From Akkermansiaceae bacterium UBA5020 (lineage in GTDB: Bacteria; Verrucomicrobiota; Verrucomicrobiia; Verrucomicrobiales; DEV007), in contig DGXY01000050.1 in assembly GCA_002396885.1 (NCBI GenBank), forward strand, positions 1-21,321: a DNA stretch of 21,321 nucleotides. The letters are read 5' to 3'. Below, piece by piece: positions 7,580-15,186 of the stretch. The notes beneath the pieces are model-generated. The model was not told the DNA's origin. It did no database searches and was given only the letters and a program-made list of their open reading frames with translations. Position 1 is the stretch's first letter. Each line of letters starts with the position of its first letter. Made by a program: the position numbers and the translations under genes.

Positions 7580-7765
7580 ATGAAATCGTTTGTTCTCCTC
7601 GCCCTGCTCGTGATCTCGGCCCTGACTGCGTCCTTCAGCCTCACCTCTTGCGCGTCGAACAGCGGTGGCGCTGCGGGCGACGGCACCTACGCGCCGCCCC
7701 CGGCCCTCTCTCCGGTCGAAGCGACCGACCAGATGCGCAGCCAGTATCGCGACTGGGTCCGCTGA
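7580..7765 (+). CDS. Small lipoprotein of unknown function
   Basis: This 61-residue protein has a textbook lipoprotein signal: a Lys at residue 2, a hydrophobic core at 4-19, and lipobox LTSC at 21-24 with Cys24 as the likely lipidated residue. The mature part, about 38 residues, is Gly/Ser/Pro-rich and then charged, ending QMRSQYRDWVR. Its last residues could form a short amphipathic helix. A weak purine stretch (GGTGG) lies ten bases upstream. It is divergent from the dehydrogenase gene and 72 bases before the kinase gene, with a terminator-like hairpin in between. No function can be assigned. The signal sequence makes it likely to be real despite its size. Confidence 0.65.
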   Translation: MKSFVLLALLVISALTASFSLTSCASNSGGAAGDGTYAPPPALSPVEATDQMRSQYRDWVR

Positions 7766-7787
7766 AGCGATTTCTTCGCACCCTTTT

Positions 7788-7813
7788 GCTTCCCATCGGG
7801 AGCTTCTTTTGTT
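7788..7813 (+). terminator. Candidate rho-independent terminator after the lipoprotein gene
   Basis: GCTTCCC (7788-7794, one bulged T) pairs with GGGAGC (7798-7803) across a 3-base loop, and TTCTTTTGTT follows directly. It begins 22 bases after the lipoprotein stop codon. The short interrupted stem makes this moderate evidence. Confidence 0.42.
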
Positions 7814-7818
7814 ACACC

Positions 7819-7838
7819 TGATCCCGGAGCAGGGATCA
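7819..7838 (+). promoter_or_regulatory. Hairpin enclosing the Shine-Dalgarno and reaching the start codon of the kinase gene
   Basis: TGATCCC at 7819-7825 and GGGATCA at 7832-7838 are perfect inverted arms around the loop GGAGCA. The loop holds the Shine-Dalgarno core GGAG (7826-7829), spaced 8 bases from the ATG. The right arm ends on the A of the ATG at 7838. In mRNA this would present or mask the ribosome-binding site, so translation control is plausible. Chance cannot be excluded. Confidence 0.45.
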
Positions 7839-9124
7839 TGGAAGAGCACAGCATCGTTGAATCCGTCCTCGACAACCTGCCTGTCGCCGTCTTTGCGAAG
7901 GATGCGACGAACGATTTCCGCTTCATCCTTTGGAACAAGAAGCAGGAGGAAGTGACCACGATCCGCGCGGAGAAGGCTCTCGGCAAAAACGATTACCACC
8001 TGTTCTCGCAGGAATCGGCCGACTATTTCCGCAGCGTCGACAAGGCGGTGATCAAGCGGGGTAGCCTGATGAAGGTGCCCGAGGAGATCATCGAGACGAA
8101 GAATGGACGCGAGGTGCACCTCCGCACCGTCAAGATCCCCGTGCATGACAAGGAAACGGGCCGGCTCCTCGTCGTCGGGATCAGCGAAGACATCACCGAA
8201 CAGGTGAAATCGCGCGAACAGCTCGAGCGCCTCAACCGCCACCTCTTCCAAGCGAATCAGGAGCTGCAGCAGACCCAGATGCAGCTGATCCAGGCCGAGA
8301 AACTCGAGTCGATCGGACGCCTCGCGGCCGGGGTCGCCCACGAGGTGAAAAATCCCCTCGCCCTCCTCCTCCTCGGCGTGGATTACCTATCCATGGGTAT
8401 CTCACCCGATGACCCGAACGTCGCGACCATCCTCCAACAGATGCGCGAGGCGGTCGAGCGGGCCGACCGCATCGTGCGCGGGCTCGTCGATTTTTCCTCT
8501 CAGCGATCGCTTTCGCGCGAGCCCACCCAGCTCTCGCGGGTCGTCGAGGAGGTGCTCCTCCTCGTGAAACACGAACTGACGCGCTCCAACACGAAGGTGA
8601 GCGTGCGCATGGAGAAAGACCTGCCCCACGTCTTTCTCGACATGTCGAAATTTGAACAGGTCCTCATCAACCTGATCATCAATGCGGTCCATGCGATGGA
8701 CGGGGGCGGAGCCAAACAGATCAAGATCCGGGCGTGGTCGGAGTCGCTCGAGGAGGTCGTGAAGAATCAGGGCGCGAGAAAGCGTGAGGTCTTCCGCAGC
8801 GGGGACCGCGTCGTGATCCTCGAGATCTCCGACAATGGGCACGGGATCCCCCCGGCAGATTCGAACCGGCTCTTCGATCCCTTTTTCACGACCAAGGCCA
8901 CCGGGGTTGGTACAGGACTCGGACTCTCGGTGGCGCGGCGCATCGTCGAACTCCACGGGGGCGAGCTCACTCTCGAAAATCGCACCAAAGAACCGGGCGC
9001 GGTCGCCCGCCTCATCCTCCCGACCAAGCTGGAGACCGCGAAAGTGCGCACCGTGACCGGACGGGTAATTACGGAGCCCAAGCCGAAAGAGATTGACTCG
9101 CCACCCCCGAACCTGACATCCTAA
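7838..9124 (+). CDS. PAS-domain sensor histidine kinase
   Basis: This 428-residue soluble kinase has no membrane segment. Residues about 6-125 are a PAS domain (VLDNLPVAVFAKDA, then GREVHLRTVKIPVHDKETGR and VGISEDITE). Residues about 126-156 are a coiled-coil linker. The dimerisation/phosphoacceptor motif GVAHEVKNPL places the phosphorylated His at 168. The ATPase domain follows: N box LINLIINAVHAM (278-287 region), G1 DNGHG at 332-336, F box DPFFTTK at 347-353, and G2 GTGLGL at 358-363. An unstructured Pro/Lys-rich tail of about 30 residues ends the protein. It should autophosphorylate in response to a cytoplasmic signal and pass the phosphate to the receiver protein encoded 30 bases downstream. 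The ATG at 7838 has a Shine-Dalgarno (GGAG) at proper spacing. The signal is unknown. Confidence 0.93.
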   Translation: MEEHSIVESVLDNLPVAVFAKDATNDFRFILWNKKQEEVTTIRAEKALGKNDYHLFSQESADYFRSVDKAVIKRGSLMKVPEEIIETKNGREVHLRTVKIPVHDKETGRLLVVGISEDITEQVKSREQLERLNRHLFQANQELQQTQMQLIQAEKLESIGRLAAGVAHEVKNPLALLLLGVDYLSMGISPDDPNVATILQQMREAVERADRIVRGLVDFSSQRSLSREPTQLSRVVEEVLLLVKHELTRSNTKVSVRMEKDLPHVFLDMSKFEQVLINLIINAVHAMDGGGAKQIKIRAWSESLEEVVKNQGARKREVFRSGDRVVILEISDNGHGIPPADSNRLFDPFFTTKATGVGTGLGLSVARRIVELHGGELTLENRTKEPGAVARLILPTKLETAKVRTVTGRVITEPKPKEIDSPPPNLTS

Positions 9125-9154
9125 CGAGGTCGTATCCCCAAACCCACACGAGTC

Positions 9155-9535
9155 ATGGCCCGAAAAATTCTCTTGGTAGATGACGAGGCGGGGTTCACCG
9201 AACTCCTCAAGATGAACCTCGAGCGCAGCGGCGCTTTTGAAGTGAGGATCGAAAACGACTCGACCAAGGCCGTCGCCGCGGCGCGCAACTTCATGCCGGA
9301 TGCCATCCTCCTCGATGTCGTCATGCCAGAAATGGATGGGGGCGATGTTCAGGCGCAACTCCAGGCGAGCCCTTTGCTCTCGGGGATTCCCATCGTGATG
9401 CTCACCGCCCTCGTCGATTCGACCGAGCTCTCCGAGGGCGCCGTCGCCCAATCTGGCAACCAGATGGTGCTTCCCAAACCGGTGAATCTCCCTCTCCTCC
9501 TCCGCGTCCTCGACGAAATCGCGCCGGTGGCGTGA
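9155..9535 (+). CDS. Single-domain response regulator (receiver only)
   Basis: This 126-residue protein is one complete receiver domain. The acidic pocket is Asp9-Asp10, the phosphoacceptor Asp54 (in ILLDVVMPEMDG), the switch Thr84 and the conserved Lys108-Pro109. There is no DNA-binding or enzymatic output domain, so it must act by protein contact or as a phosphorelay intermediate. It lies 30 bases after the PAS kinase on the same strand, almost certainly its partner and co-transcribed. No Shine-Dalgarno precedes the ATG at a usable distance. Confidence 0.92.
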   Translation: MARKILLVDDEAGFTELLKMNLERSGAFEVRIENDSTKAVAAARNFMPDAILLDVVMPEMDGGDVQAQLQASPLLSGIPIVMLTALVDSTELSEGAVAQSGNQMVLPKPVNLPLLLRVLDEIAPVA

Positions 9536-9560
9536 GGAAAGCTCGCTCCTGCAATGGGGT

Positions 9561-9626
9561 TTCGACCTTGGTCGAATCCTCTTTCGAGCGATCCCGCCAC
9601 TGAATTGGCAGCCCAATGGTTTTCCG
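9561..9626 (+). terminator. Two weak inverted repeats after the response regulator
   Basis: TTCGACC/GGTCGAA (9561-9576, two-base centre) is followed by ATTGG/CCAAT (9604-9617, four-base loop) and then GGTTTTCC. One of these could end the kinase/regulator transcript. Neither has a strong stem with a clean T-run. Confidence 0.25.
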
Positions 9627-9663
9627 ATTCATGAGAAGGTGTCAAACCCTTAACATTTCCTAA

Positions 9664-9690
9664 TTGGTTTCCGTCGTTTCCCGGTAGATA
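9664..9690 (+). promoter_or_regulatory. Candidate promoter for the phosphatase-like gene
   Basis: TTGGTT (9664-9669) and TAGATA (9685-9690) resemble -35 and -10 boxes, but the spacer is only 15 bases. The -10-like box ends nine bases before the GTG start, which would leave almost no leader. The surrounding 50 bases are AT-richer than the genes. Confidence 0.25.
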
Positions 9691-9699
9691 CTGGCCATC

Positions 9700-10176
9700 G
9701 TGAAAGACTGGCAATCCGTCCTTTTCCTCTGCACCGGAAATTTTTACCGGAGTCGTTACGCGGAGGCTTGGTTCAATTTCCTCGCTCCCCGGCACGGGCT
9801 TTATTGGCGGGCCGAGTCGCGAGGATTCCGTCCCCACATCGAGGAGGCGCCGCTCTCGCCCCATGCCGCGAATCGACTCTCCGATGCCGCGGTCCCGAGG
9901 CTCCTCACCCGCCACGCGCCCGAGCGACTCCTTGAATCCGATCTCGCCGAGGCCACCCTCGTGGTCGCGCTCTACGAGTCCGAGCATCGGCCGATGATGC
10001 TCGAGCGTTTTCCCCATTGGGTCGAACGGGTCCGTTACTGGAATGTGCCTGACATCGACGAGACCGCCCCGCCGCTCGCTCTCGCCAAAGTCGAGGCCGA
10101 GGTCGAGGCGCTCGTCACCCAACTCCGCGCCGGTCATGCCCTCGGCGCGCGGGCGACGGCGGGTGCGGAATTTTAG
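9700..10176 (+). CDS. Low-molecular-weight protein-tyrosine-phosphatase-like protein
   Basis: This 158-residue protein begins with the family's P-loop directly after strand 1: VLFLCTGNFYRS, the CX5R(S) signature with Cys11 nucleophile and Arg17. The LMW-PTP/arsenate-reductase fold follows, with ESRGF at 39-43 and DLAEATLVVALYESEHRPMM at 81-100. A candidate general-acid Asp lies in WNVPDID (Asp118). Expected activity is phosphotyrosine or small phosphate-ester hydrolysis in the cytoplasm. The start is a GTG at 9700, because the P-loop lies only ten residues in and there is no ATG upstream in frame. The classical VCxGN(I/T)CRS loop reads LCTGNFYRS here, so substrate preference may differ. There is no arsenic or capsule gene beside it to hint at a role. 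Confidence 0.8.
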   Translation: MKDWQSVLFLCTGNFYRSRYAEAWFNFLAPRHGLYWRAESRGFRPHIEEAPLSPHAANRLSDAAVPRLLTRHAPERLLESDLAEATLVVALYESEHRPMMLERFPHWVERVRYWNVPDIDETAPPLALAKVEAEVEALVTQLRAGHALGARATAGAEF

Positions 10177-10189
10177 TTCTCCAAATCTT

Positions 10190-10218
10190 TTGACATTCCA
10201 AAGCATTTTGGCCAAGAT
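10190..10218 (+). promoter_or_regulatory. Candidate sigma70-type promoter for the PIN-PhoH gene
   Basis: A perfect TTGACA (10190-10195) is followed, after a 17-base spacer, by CAAGAT (10213-10218), a 3-of-6 match to TATAAT. The pair lies 50 bases upstream of the ATG at 10268, just after the preceding stop codon. Confidence 0.42.
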
Positions 10219-10267
10219 TCCGCTATCTCTCGCGTCAAAGTCCTCACGGACCCACTCTTCTGAAGTT

Positions 10268-11836
10268 ATGACCGATACCCCCTCCGCGGCCGTCGCGAAC
10301 GGCCCACTCCACGGTCCCCTCCAATCCGAGATGTTCGTCATCCACGGAGGCACCAAAAGGAAGTCAGACGAAAAGGGAAAGCGAAAGCCCCTTTACGGAA
10401 ACGGGCTCAAGGCCCCCTCCCCCATCGGTAAGAATTTCGTCCTCGACACCAACGTCCTGCTCCACGATCCGGACTGTCTCGACCGATTCGGCGACAACCA
10501 CATCTGCATCCCGCTCGAGGTGCTCTGCGAACTGGACAAGTTCAAGAACGAGCAATCCGAGCGCGGTGCCAGCGCCCGCAGCGTCCATCGCAAACTCGCC
10601 GCCCTTTTCGCCAAACATCCCGAGAATGCGACCACGGGGATCCCCAACCACGAGGGAGGATCGGTGCGACTCGTCCCCGCCCAACCGACGGCCTCGAATC
10701 GCAGCGCCGTGGTCGAGGAACTCCTCGCCGTCTTCGAAGGCCAGGTCTCGAACGACAACCGCATCCTCATCTGCACCCAATTGATCTCGGAGAAAAACAC
10801 CGCTCCGACCATTCTCGTCACGAAGGATCTCAACCTCCAGCTGAAGGCCCACGCCATCGGGATTCCCTGTGAAGACTATCAGAACGACAAAGTCGACAGC
10901 GCCCAAGTCGGAGCCGCTTCGCCGATGGTGGTCGAGATCAAGCCGAACGACCTGCAGCGTTTCGCCTCGACCGGGGGGCTCGACCTGCCCCCGCATGTCC
11001 GCCGCATCAGCCCGAACGAATACGTCCTCCTCAAGGCCGGTGACAAACGCACCATGCCCGCCCGCATGGGCGTCGATGGGGCCTTTCACAAGCTGAACAT
11101 CCCCGAGCAGATCCGCATCCAACGCGGCGCGCCGCTCCGTCCCCTCAATCTCGGGCAGCAGTGTTTTCTCGACGCCCTCCTCAATCCCGAGATCAGCCTC
11201 GTGACCTGCTACGGTCAGGCCGGCACCGGAAAAACCCTCCTGGCGGTGGCTTCGGCCCTCCACCTGACCTTCGACGGGGTCTACAACGGCGTCACCGTGA
11301 GCCGTCCCGTCATCCCCATGGGCGATACCCTCGGATTCCTCCCCGGATCGCTCGAGGAAAAGCTCGATCCCTGGCTGAAGCCGGTCTACGACGCCCTCGA
11401 GTTCCTCCTCACCCCCGAGCAGGGTACCGCCAAACGCAAGCAGGCCCAGCGTCCGCAGCGCAAGGGAGGCCCCGATTTCCCTTCGGCCGGCGGTGGCAAA
11501 CGCAGCTACGATCCCTTCCTCGAGTCCGGTTTGATCGAGATCGAGGCGCTCTGCTACATCCGCGGTCGCTCCATCCCGAACCGCTTTTTTATTCTCGACG
11601 AGGCCCAGCAGTTGACGCCGCTGGAAGCGAAGACCATCGTCACCCGTATGGCGCGGGGTTCGAAGCTCGTCCTCGTGGGTGATCCCGCCCAAATCGACAA
11701 CCCTTATGTGGATCGACTTAGCAACGGTCTTGTTTACACTCGCGACCGTCTCCGTGACGAGGCGTGCAGCACGCACGTCACTCTGGAGCGGGGCGAACGC
11801 AGTCAGCTGGCGGAAGCCGCTGCCCGGAAGATGTAA
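10268..11836 (+). CDS. PIN-PhoH fusion protein (PhoH-family ATPase with N-terminal PIN domain)
   Basis: This 522-residue cytoplasmic protein has a disordered N-terminus of about 53 residues. A PIN ribonuclease domain follows from FVLDTNVLLHD (catalytic Asp60). Its other acidic residues fit LEVLCELDKFKNE and ILVTKDLNLQLKA. The PhoH ATPase domain starts about 290, with Walker A GQAGTGKT at 316-323, Walker B FFILDEAQQ (Asp444-Glu445) and sensor VGDPAQID. A basic Gln/Arg/Lys-rich insert lies in the ATPase domain at about 384-412. PIN-PhoH proteins are linked to RNA unwinding and cleavage (PhoH2/YlaK group). The ATG at 10268 is preferred: the frame stays open upstream, but there it overlaps the phosphatase gene and reads as Arg/Ser-rich shadow. 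A candidate promoter precedes it. Confidence 0.92.
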   Translation: MTDTPSAAVANGPLHGPLQSEMFVIHGGTKRKSDEKGKRKPLYGNGLKAPSPIGKNFVLDTNVLLHDPDCLDRFGDNHICIPLEVLCELDKFKNEQSERGASARSVHRKLAALFAKHPENATTGIPNHEGGSVRLVPAQPTASNRSAVVEELLAVFEGQVSNDNRILICTQLISEKNTAPTILVTKDLNLQLKAHAIGIPCEDYQNDKVDSAQVGAASPMVVEIKPNDLQRFASTGGLDLPPHVRRISPNEYVLLKAGDKRTMPARMGVDGAFHKLNIPEQIRIQRGAPLRPLNLGQQCFLDALLNPEISLVTCYGQAGTGKTLLAVASALHLTFDGVYNGVTVSRPVIPMGDTLGFLPGSLEEKLDPWLKPVYDALEFLLTPEQGTAKRKQAQRPQRKGGPDFPSAGGGKRSYDPFLESGLIEIEALCYIRGRSIPNRFFILDEAQQLTPLEAKTIVTRMARGSKLVLVGDPAQIDNPYVDRLSNGLVYTRDRLRDEACSTHVTLERGERSQLAEAAARKM

Positions 11837-11901
11837 ATCGGACGGCGATACGGCGTTTTATTTGCGCAAGAACGAGGTCCGGGGCATAAGGTCACCGGAA
11901 G

Positions 11902-13923
11902 ATGGCCCGTGAATACACCGTCAGTCGCCAGCCGGCGAACGCCCGATCGAAGATCGACTACGCCGCTGAACTGAATGAAAAGCAGTTCGCCGCCGTGACC
12001 GCACCTCCGGGGCCCGCCCTCGTCATTGCCGGGGCCGGCAGCGGCAAGACGCGCACCCTCACCTACCGGGTCGCCTACCTCCTCGACAACGGAGTGCGAC
12101 CGGCCAACATCCTCCTCCTCACCTTCACGAACAAGGCCGCCCGCGAGATGCTCGAGCGCGTCGGCGAACTCGTTCCCTACGATCTCCGCGATCTCTGGGG
12201 CGGCACCTTCCACTCCGTGGGCAACCGCATCCTCCGCAAGCACGCCCGCGAGCTCGGCTGGGAGCCGGGCTTCACGATCATGGATCGGGAGGACCAGAAG
12301 GAACTCCTCTCCGGCACGATCGAGGAAAGCGGCATCGACACCAAGGCGGTGCGTTTTCCAAAACCGGAGGTCCTCGGCGATCTCTTCAGCCTCTCGATCA
12401 ACACGGGCGAGACCATCGCCGACCTCGTCGAGCGGCGTTATCCCTACTTCCGCCATCTCACCCCCCAGATCGAGACATTGCAGGAACGCTACGAAAAGAA
12501 GAAGCGCGAGACGAACTCGATGGACTTCGACGACCTCCTCGAAAAGCCCCTGCGGCTTTTCCGCGAGCGGAAAGACCTCCTCCGCCTCTATCAGAACCAG
12601 TTCGAGTGGATCCTCGTCGACGAGTATCAGGACACCAACCTCCTCCAGGCCGAATTCATCGACCTGCTCGGAGCCCCGCAGAACAACGTCATGGTCGTGG
12701 GCGACGACGCCCAGTCGATCTACTCGTGGCGCGGCGCCGACTTCCGCAACATCCTCGAATTCACCGACCGCTACGAGGGCGCGAAGAAATACGTCATCGA
12801 GACGAACTATCGCTCCGTCCCCGAGATCCTCACCCTCGCCAACGCCGCGATCGCTCCGAACACGAAGCAATTCAAAAAGGACCTCGCCCCGTCCCGTCCC
12901 GACCGCGAGTCGCTGCCCGCGCTCGTCCCGATGCAGGACCCCGGCACCCAGGCCGCCTTCGTCGCCCAGCGCATCCTCGAGCTGCGCGACGACGGAATCG
13001 AACTGAACGAGATCGCCGTGCTCTACCGCGCCCATTTCCACGCCATGGAAATCCAGCTCGAGCTGACGAAACGCGGCATCCCCTTCATCATCACGAGCGG
13101 GCTCCGCTTCTTCGAGCAGGCCCACATCAAGGACACCGCCGCCTTCATGAAGCTCGTCTTCAACCGGCGCGATGAGATCGCCTTCAAACGCCTCGTCCGC
13201 ATGCTCCCCGGAGTCGGCAACAAAGGCGCCGACAGTCTCTGGCGCGAATGGAGCCACAGCGAGCTCGCCACCGCCGAGACCGTCCTGAATTTCTCCGAGA
13301 CCCTCCTCAAGTTCAAAGTCGGGGCCAAGTCCAAGACCGGATGGGAGCAGCTCGCCTACACCCTCGATGAGCTCGTCGACGGCGGCGGCTACCCGAAGCC
13401 TCCCTCGAAGATGATGCCCTCCATCCTCGGTGGTGTTTACGAGGACTACATGAAGGCGAAGTTCACGAACTACGACCATCGCAAGCAGGACCTCCTCCAG
13501 CTCGAGCGCTACGCCGAGCGCTTTGATGATATGGGCGAATTCCTGAGCCAGCTCAGCCTCCTCGCCGGACAGGATGCGGTCGAGGCCACCGCGAACCAGC
13601 CCGACAAGGAATCGGTCTGCCTCAGCTCCGTCCACCAGGCCAAGGGACTCGAGTGGAAGGTGGTCTTCTGCGTTTGGCTCGCCGACGGCATGTTCCCCAA
13701 CAACCGCGTCCTCGACGAGGACAACGACGACCAGAGCGGACTCGAGGAAGAGCGCCGCCTTTTCTACGTCGCCGTGACCCGCGCGAAGGACGAGCTTTAC
13801 CTCACCTATCCGCTCCTCTGGCACGGCTCCTTCACCGGCGAAGTCCTGCAGCGCCCCTCTCGCTTCCTCGACGAGATTCCGCTTGAGATGATGGAAGAAT
13901 GGAAGGTCGGGACGGGGTGGTGA
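11902..13923 (+). CDS. UvrD/Rep-family ATP-dependent DNA helicase
   Basis: This 673-residue SF1A helicase has the full motif set. The Q motif is LNEKQFAAV (24-32), Walker A GAGSGKT (44-50) and motif Ia LTFTNKAAREM. Walker B is DEYQD (240-244), motif III GDDAQSIYSWRGAD and motif IV ETNYRS. Motif V is SSVHQAKGLEW and motif VI EERRLFYVAVTRA. The length equals that of Rep-type enzymes, and it lacks the long C-terminal extension of PcrA/UvrD, ending about 50 residues after motif VI. It should translocate 3' to 5' on single-stranded DNA in repair or replication restart. The start at 11902 is followed closely by the first motif, with GGAAG immediately before the ATG. It lies 65 bases after the PIN-PhoH gene on the same strand, possibly co-transcribed. 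Assignment to PcrA, UvrD or Rep is not possible by eye. Confidence 0.94.
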   Translation: MAREYTVSRQPANARSKIDYAAELNEKQFAAVTAPPGPALVIAGAGSGKTRTLTYRVAYLLDNGVRPANILLLTFTNKAAREMLERVGELVPYDLRDLWGGTFHSVGNRILRKHARELGWEPGFTIMDREDQKELLSGTIEESGIDTKAVRFPKPEVLGDLFSLSINTGETIADLVERRYPYFRHLTPQIETLQERYEKKKRETNSMDFDDLLEKPLRLFRERKDLLRLYQNQFEWILVDEYQDTNLLQAEFIDLLGAPQNNVMVVGDDAQSIYSWRGADFRNILEFTDRYEGAKKYVIETNYRSVPEILTLANAAIAPNTKQFKKDLAPSRPDRESLPALVPMQDPGTQAAFVAQRILELRDDGIELNEIAVLYRAHFHAMEIQLELTKRGIPFIITSGLRFFEQAHIKDTAAFMKLVFNRRDEIAFKRLVRMLPGVGNKGADSLWREWSHSELATAETVLNFSETLLKFKVGAKSKTGWEQLAYTLDELVDGGGYPKPPSKMMPSILGGVYEDYMKAKFTNYDHRKQDLLQLERYAERFDDMGEFLSQLSLLAGQDAVEATANQPDKESVCLSSVHQAKGLEWKVVFCVWLADGMFPNNRVLDEDNDDQSGLEEERRLFYVAVTRAKDELYLTYPLLWHGSFTGEVLQRPSRFLDEIPLEMMEEWKVGTGW

Positions 13924-13970
13924 GGGCGGCGGCTTTGGTGTCGTCGGGCTAGGAAAAGGAAGTGACTCGC

Positions 13971-15155
13971 TCACCCGCGCAATTCCGCCCACACCTCTCC
14001 GAACGCTCGCGCCGCGGTCGCAAGATCTTCCTCGCTGTGTGCGGCCGAGACCTGCGTCCGGATGCGGGCTTTGCCTTCGGCCACGACGGGAAAGAAAAAG
14101 CCGATCACGTAGACCCCCTTCTCGAGCAGGCGAGCGGCCATCTTCGCGGCCAAGGATGTCTCGCCGAGCATCACCGGCACGATGGGATGTTCGCCGGGCA
14201 GCAGGGTAAGTCCGGTCTTCGCCATCTCGCCACGGAAGAAAGCGGTGTTCGACCGAAGACGGTCCAGTCTCTCGCTTGATCCTGTCAGAAGGTCGAGCGC
14301 CTTGAGCGATCCGGCGACGATGGCGGGGGCAAGAGTGTTGGAAAAGAGATAGGGACGCGAGCGCTGCCGGAGCAGGTCGATGATCTCCTTGCGTCCGCTC
14401 GTGTAACCGCCGCTGGCGCCACCGAGGGCCTTGCCGAGGGTGCCGGTGAAGACATCGACGCGTCCCATCACCTCGCGATATTCATGAGTCCCCCGCCCCG
14501 TCGCGCCGATCACGCCGACGGCGTGCGAGTCGTCGACCATCACGGAAGCCCCATAGCGATCCGCGAGATCGCAGATCGCCTTGAGATCGGCGATCGAGCC
14601 GTCCATCGAAAAGACCCCGTCCGTGGCGATGAGGCGGAAACGCTGCGCCTGCGCCTCCTTCAGACAGGATTCGAGCTCGTCGAGATTCCCGTTCGCGTAG
14701 CGGTAGCGTTTCGCCTTGCAGAGCCGGATGCCGTCGATGATCGAGGCATGGTTGAGCGCATCGGAGATGATCGCGTCCTCCTCGCCGAGAATGGTTTCGA
14801 AAAGGCCGCCGTTCGCGTCGAAGCAGGAGGAATAGAGGATCGTGTCCTCCGTGCCAAGGAAGTCGCTGAGGCGCGCCTCGAGTTCCTTGTGAATCGTCTG
14901 AGTCCCGCAGATGAAGCGCACCGAGGAGAGTCCGTAGCCCCAGCGCTCGAGCGCCTCGTGCGCGGCCGCGATCACTTCGGGATGGTTGGCGAGACCGAGG
15001 TAGTTGTTGGCGCAGAGATTGATGACTTCGCCAGCGGCATCGGTTTCGACGTGAGGGGACTGCGGCGTCGTGAGGACGCGCTCAATCTTGTAGCCTCCGG
15101 CAGCGCGGATCGAGGCGAGCTGATCGGCGAGGTGGGTTTGGTAGGGTGAATGCAT
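13971..15155 (-). CDS. kbl: Glycine C-acetyltransferase (2-amino-3-ketobutyrate CoA ligase)
   Basis: This 394-residue PLP enzyme of the alpha-oxoamine synthase family converts 2-amino-3-oxobutanoate plus CoA to glycine and acetyl-CoA, the second step of threonine breakdown. Diagnostic stretches are NYLGLANHPE, GYGLSSVRFICGTQ, DDSHAVGVIG (Asp208, His211) and TGTLGKALGGASGGYT with the PLP lysine at 242. The Kbl-specific LLRQRSRPYLFSNTLAPAIV is at 261-280. Length matches the E. coli enzyme. The ATG at 15153-15155 starts the usual N-terminus. It lies 31 bases downstream of the fumarase on the same strand, so the two may be co-transcribed. The usual partner, threonine 3-dehydrogenase (tdh), is not in the window. 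Confidence 0.95.
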   Translation of the reverse strand: MHSPYQTHLADQLASIRAAGGYKIERVLTTPQSPHVETDAAGEVINLCANNYLGLANHPEVIAAAHEALERWGYGLSSVRFICGTQTIHKELEARLSDFLGTEDTILYSSCFDANGGLFETILGEEDAIISDALNHASIIDGIRLCKAKRYRYANGNLDELESCLKEAQAQRFRLIATDGVFSMDGSIADLKAICDLADRYGASVMVDDSHAVGVIGATGRGTHEYREVMGRVDVFTGTLGKALGGASGGYTSGRKEIIDLLRQRSRPYLFSNTLAPAIVAGSLKALDLLTGSSERLDRLRSNTAFFRGEMAKTGLTLLPGEHPIVPVMLGETSLAAKMAARLLEKGVYVIGFFFPVVAEGKARIRTQVSAAHSEEDLATAARAFGEVWAELRG

Positions 15156-15186
15156 CGGTCGTTGAGCTAGATCCGCCCTCGCGCCC

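Noticed and set aside
13924..13970. Possible hairpin GTGA/TCAC between the helicase and kbl
   Set aside because: A 4-bp stem without a T-run is too weak to call a terminator.
11803..13992. A 729-codon open frame on the minus strand, antisense to the whole helicase gene
   Set aside because: The plus strand encodes an unmistakable UvrD/Rep helicase with all motifs. The antisense frame has no recognisable domain and is rich in Glu, Val, Gly and Leu, as expected when high-GC codons are read in reverse.
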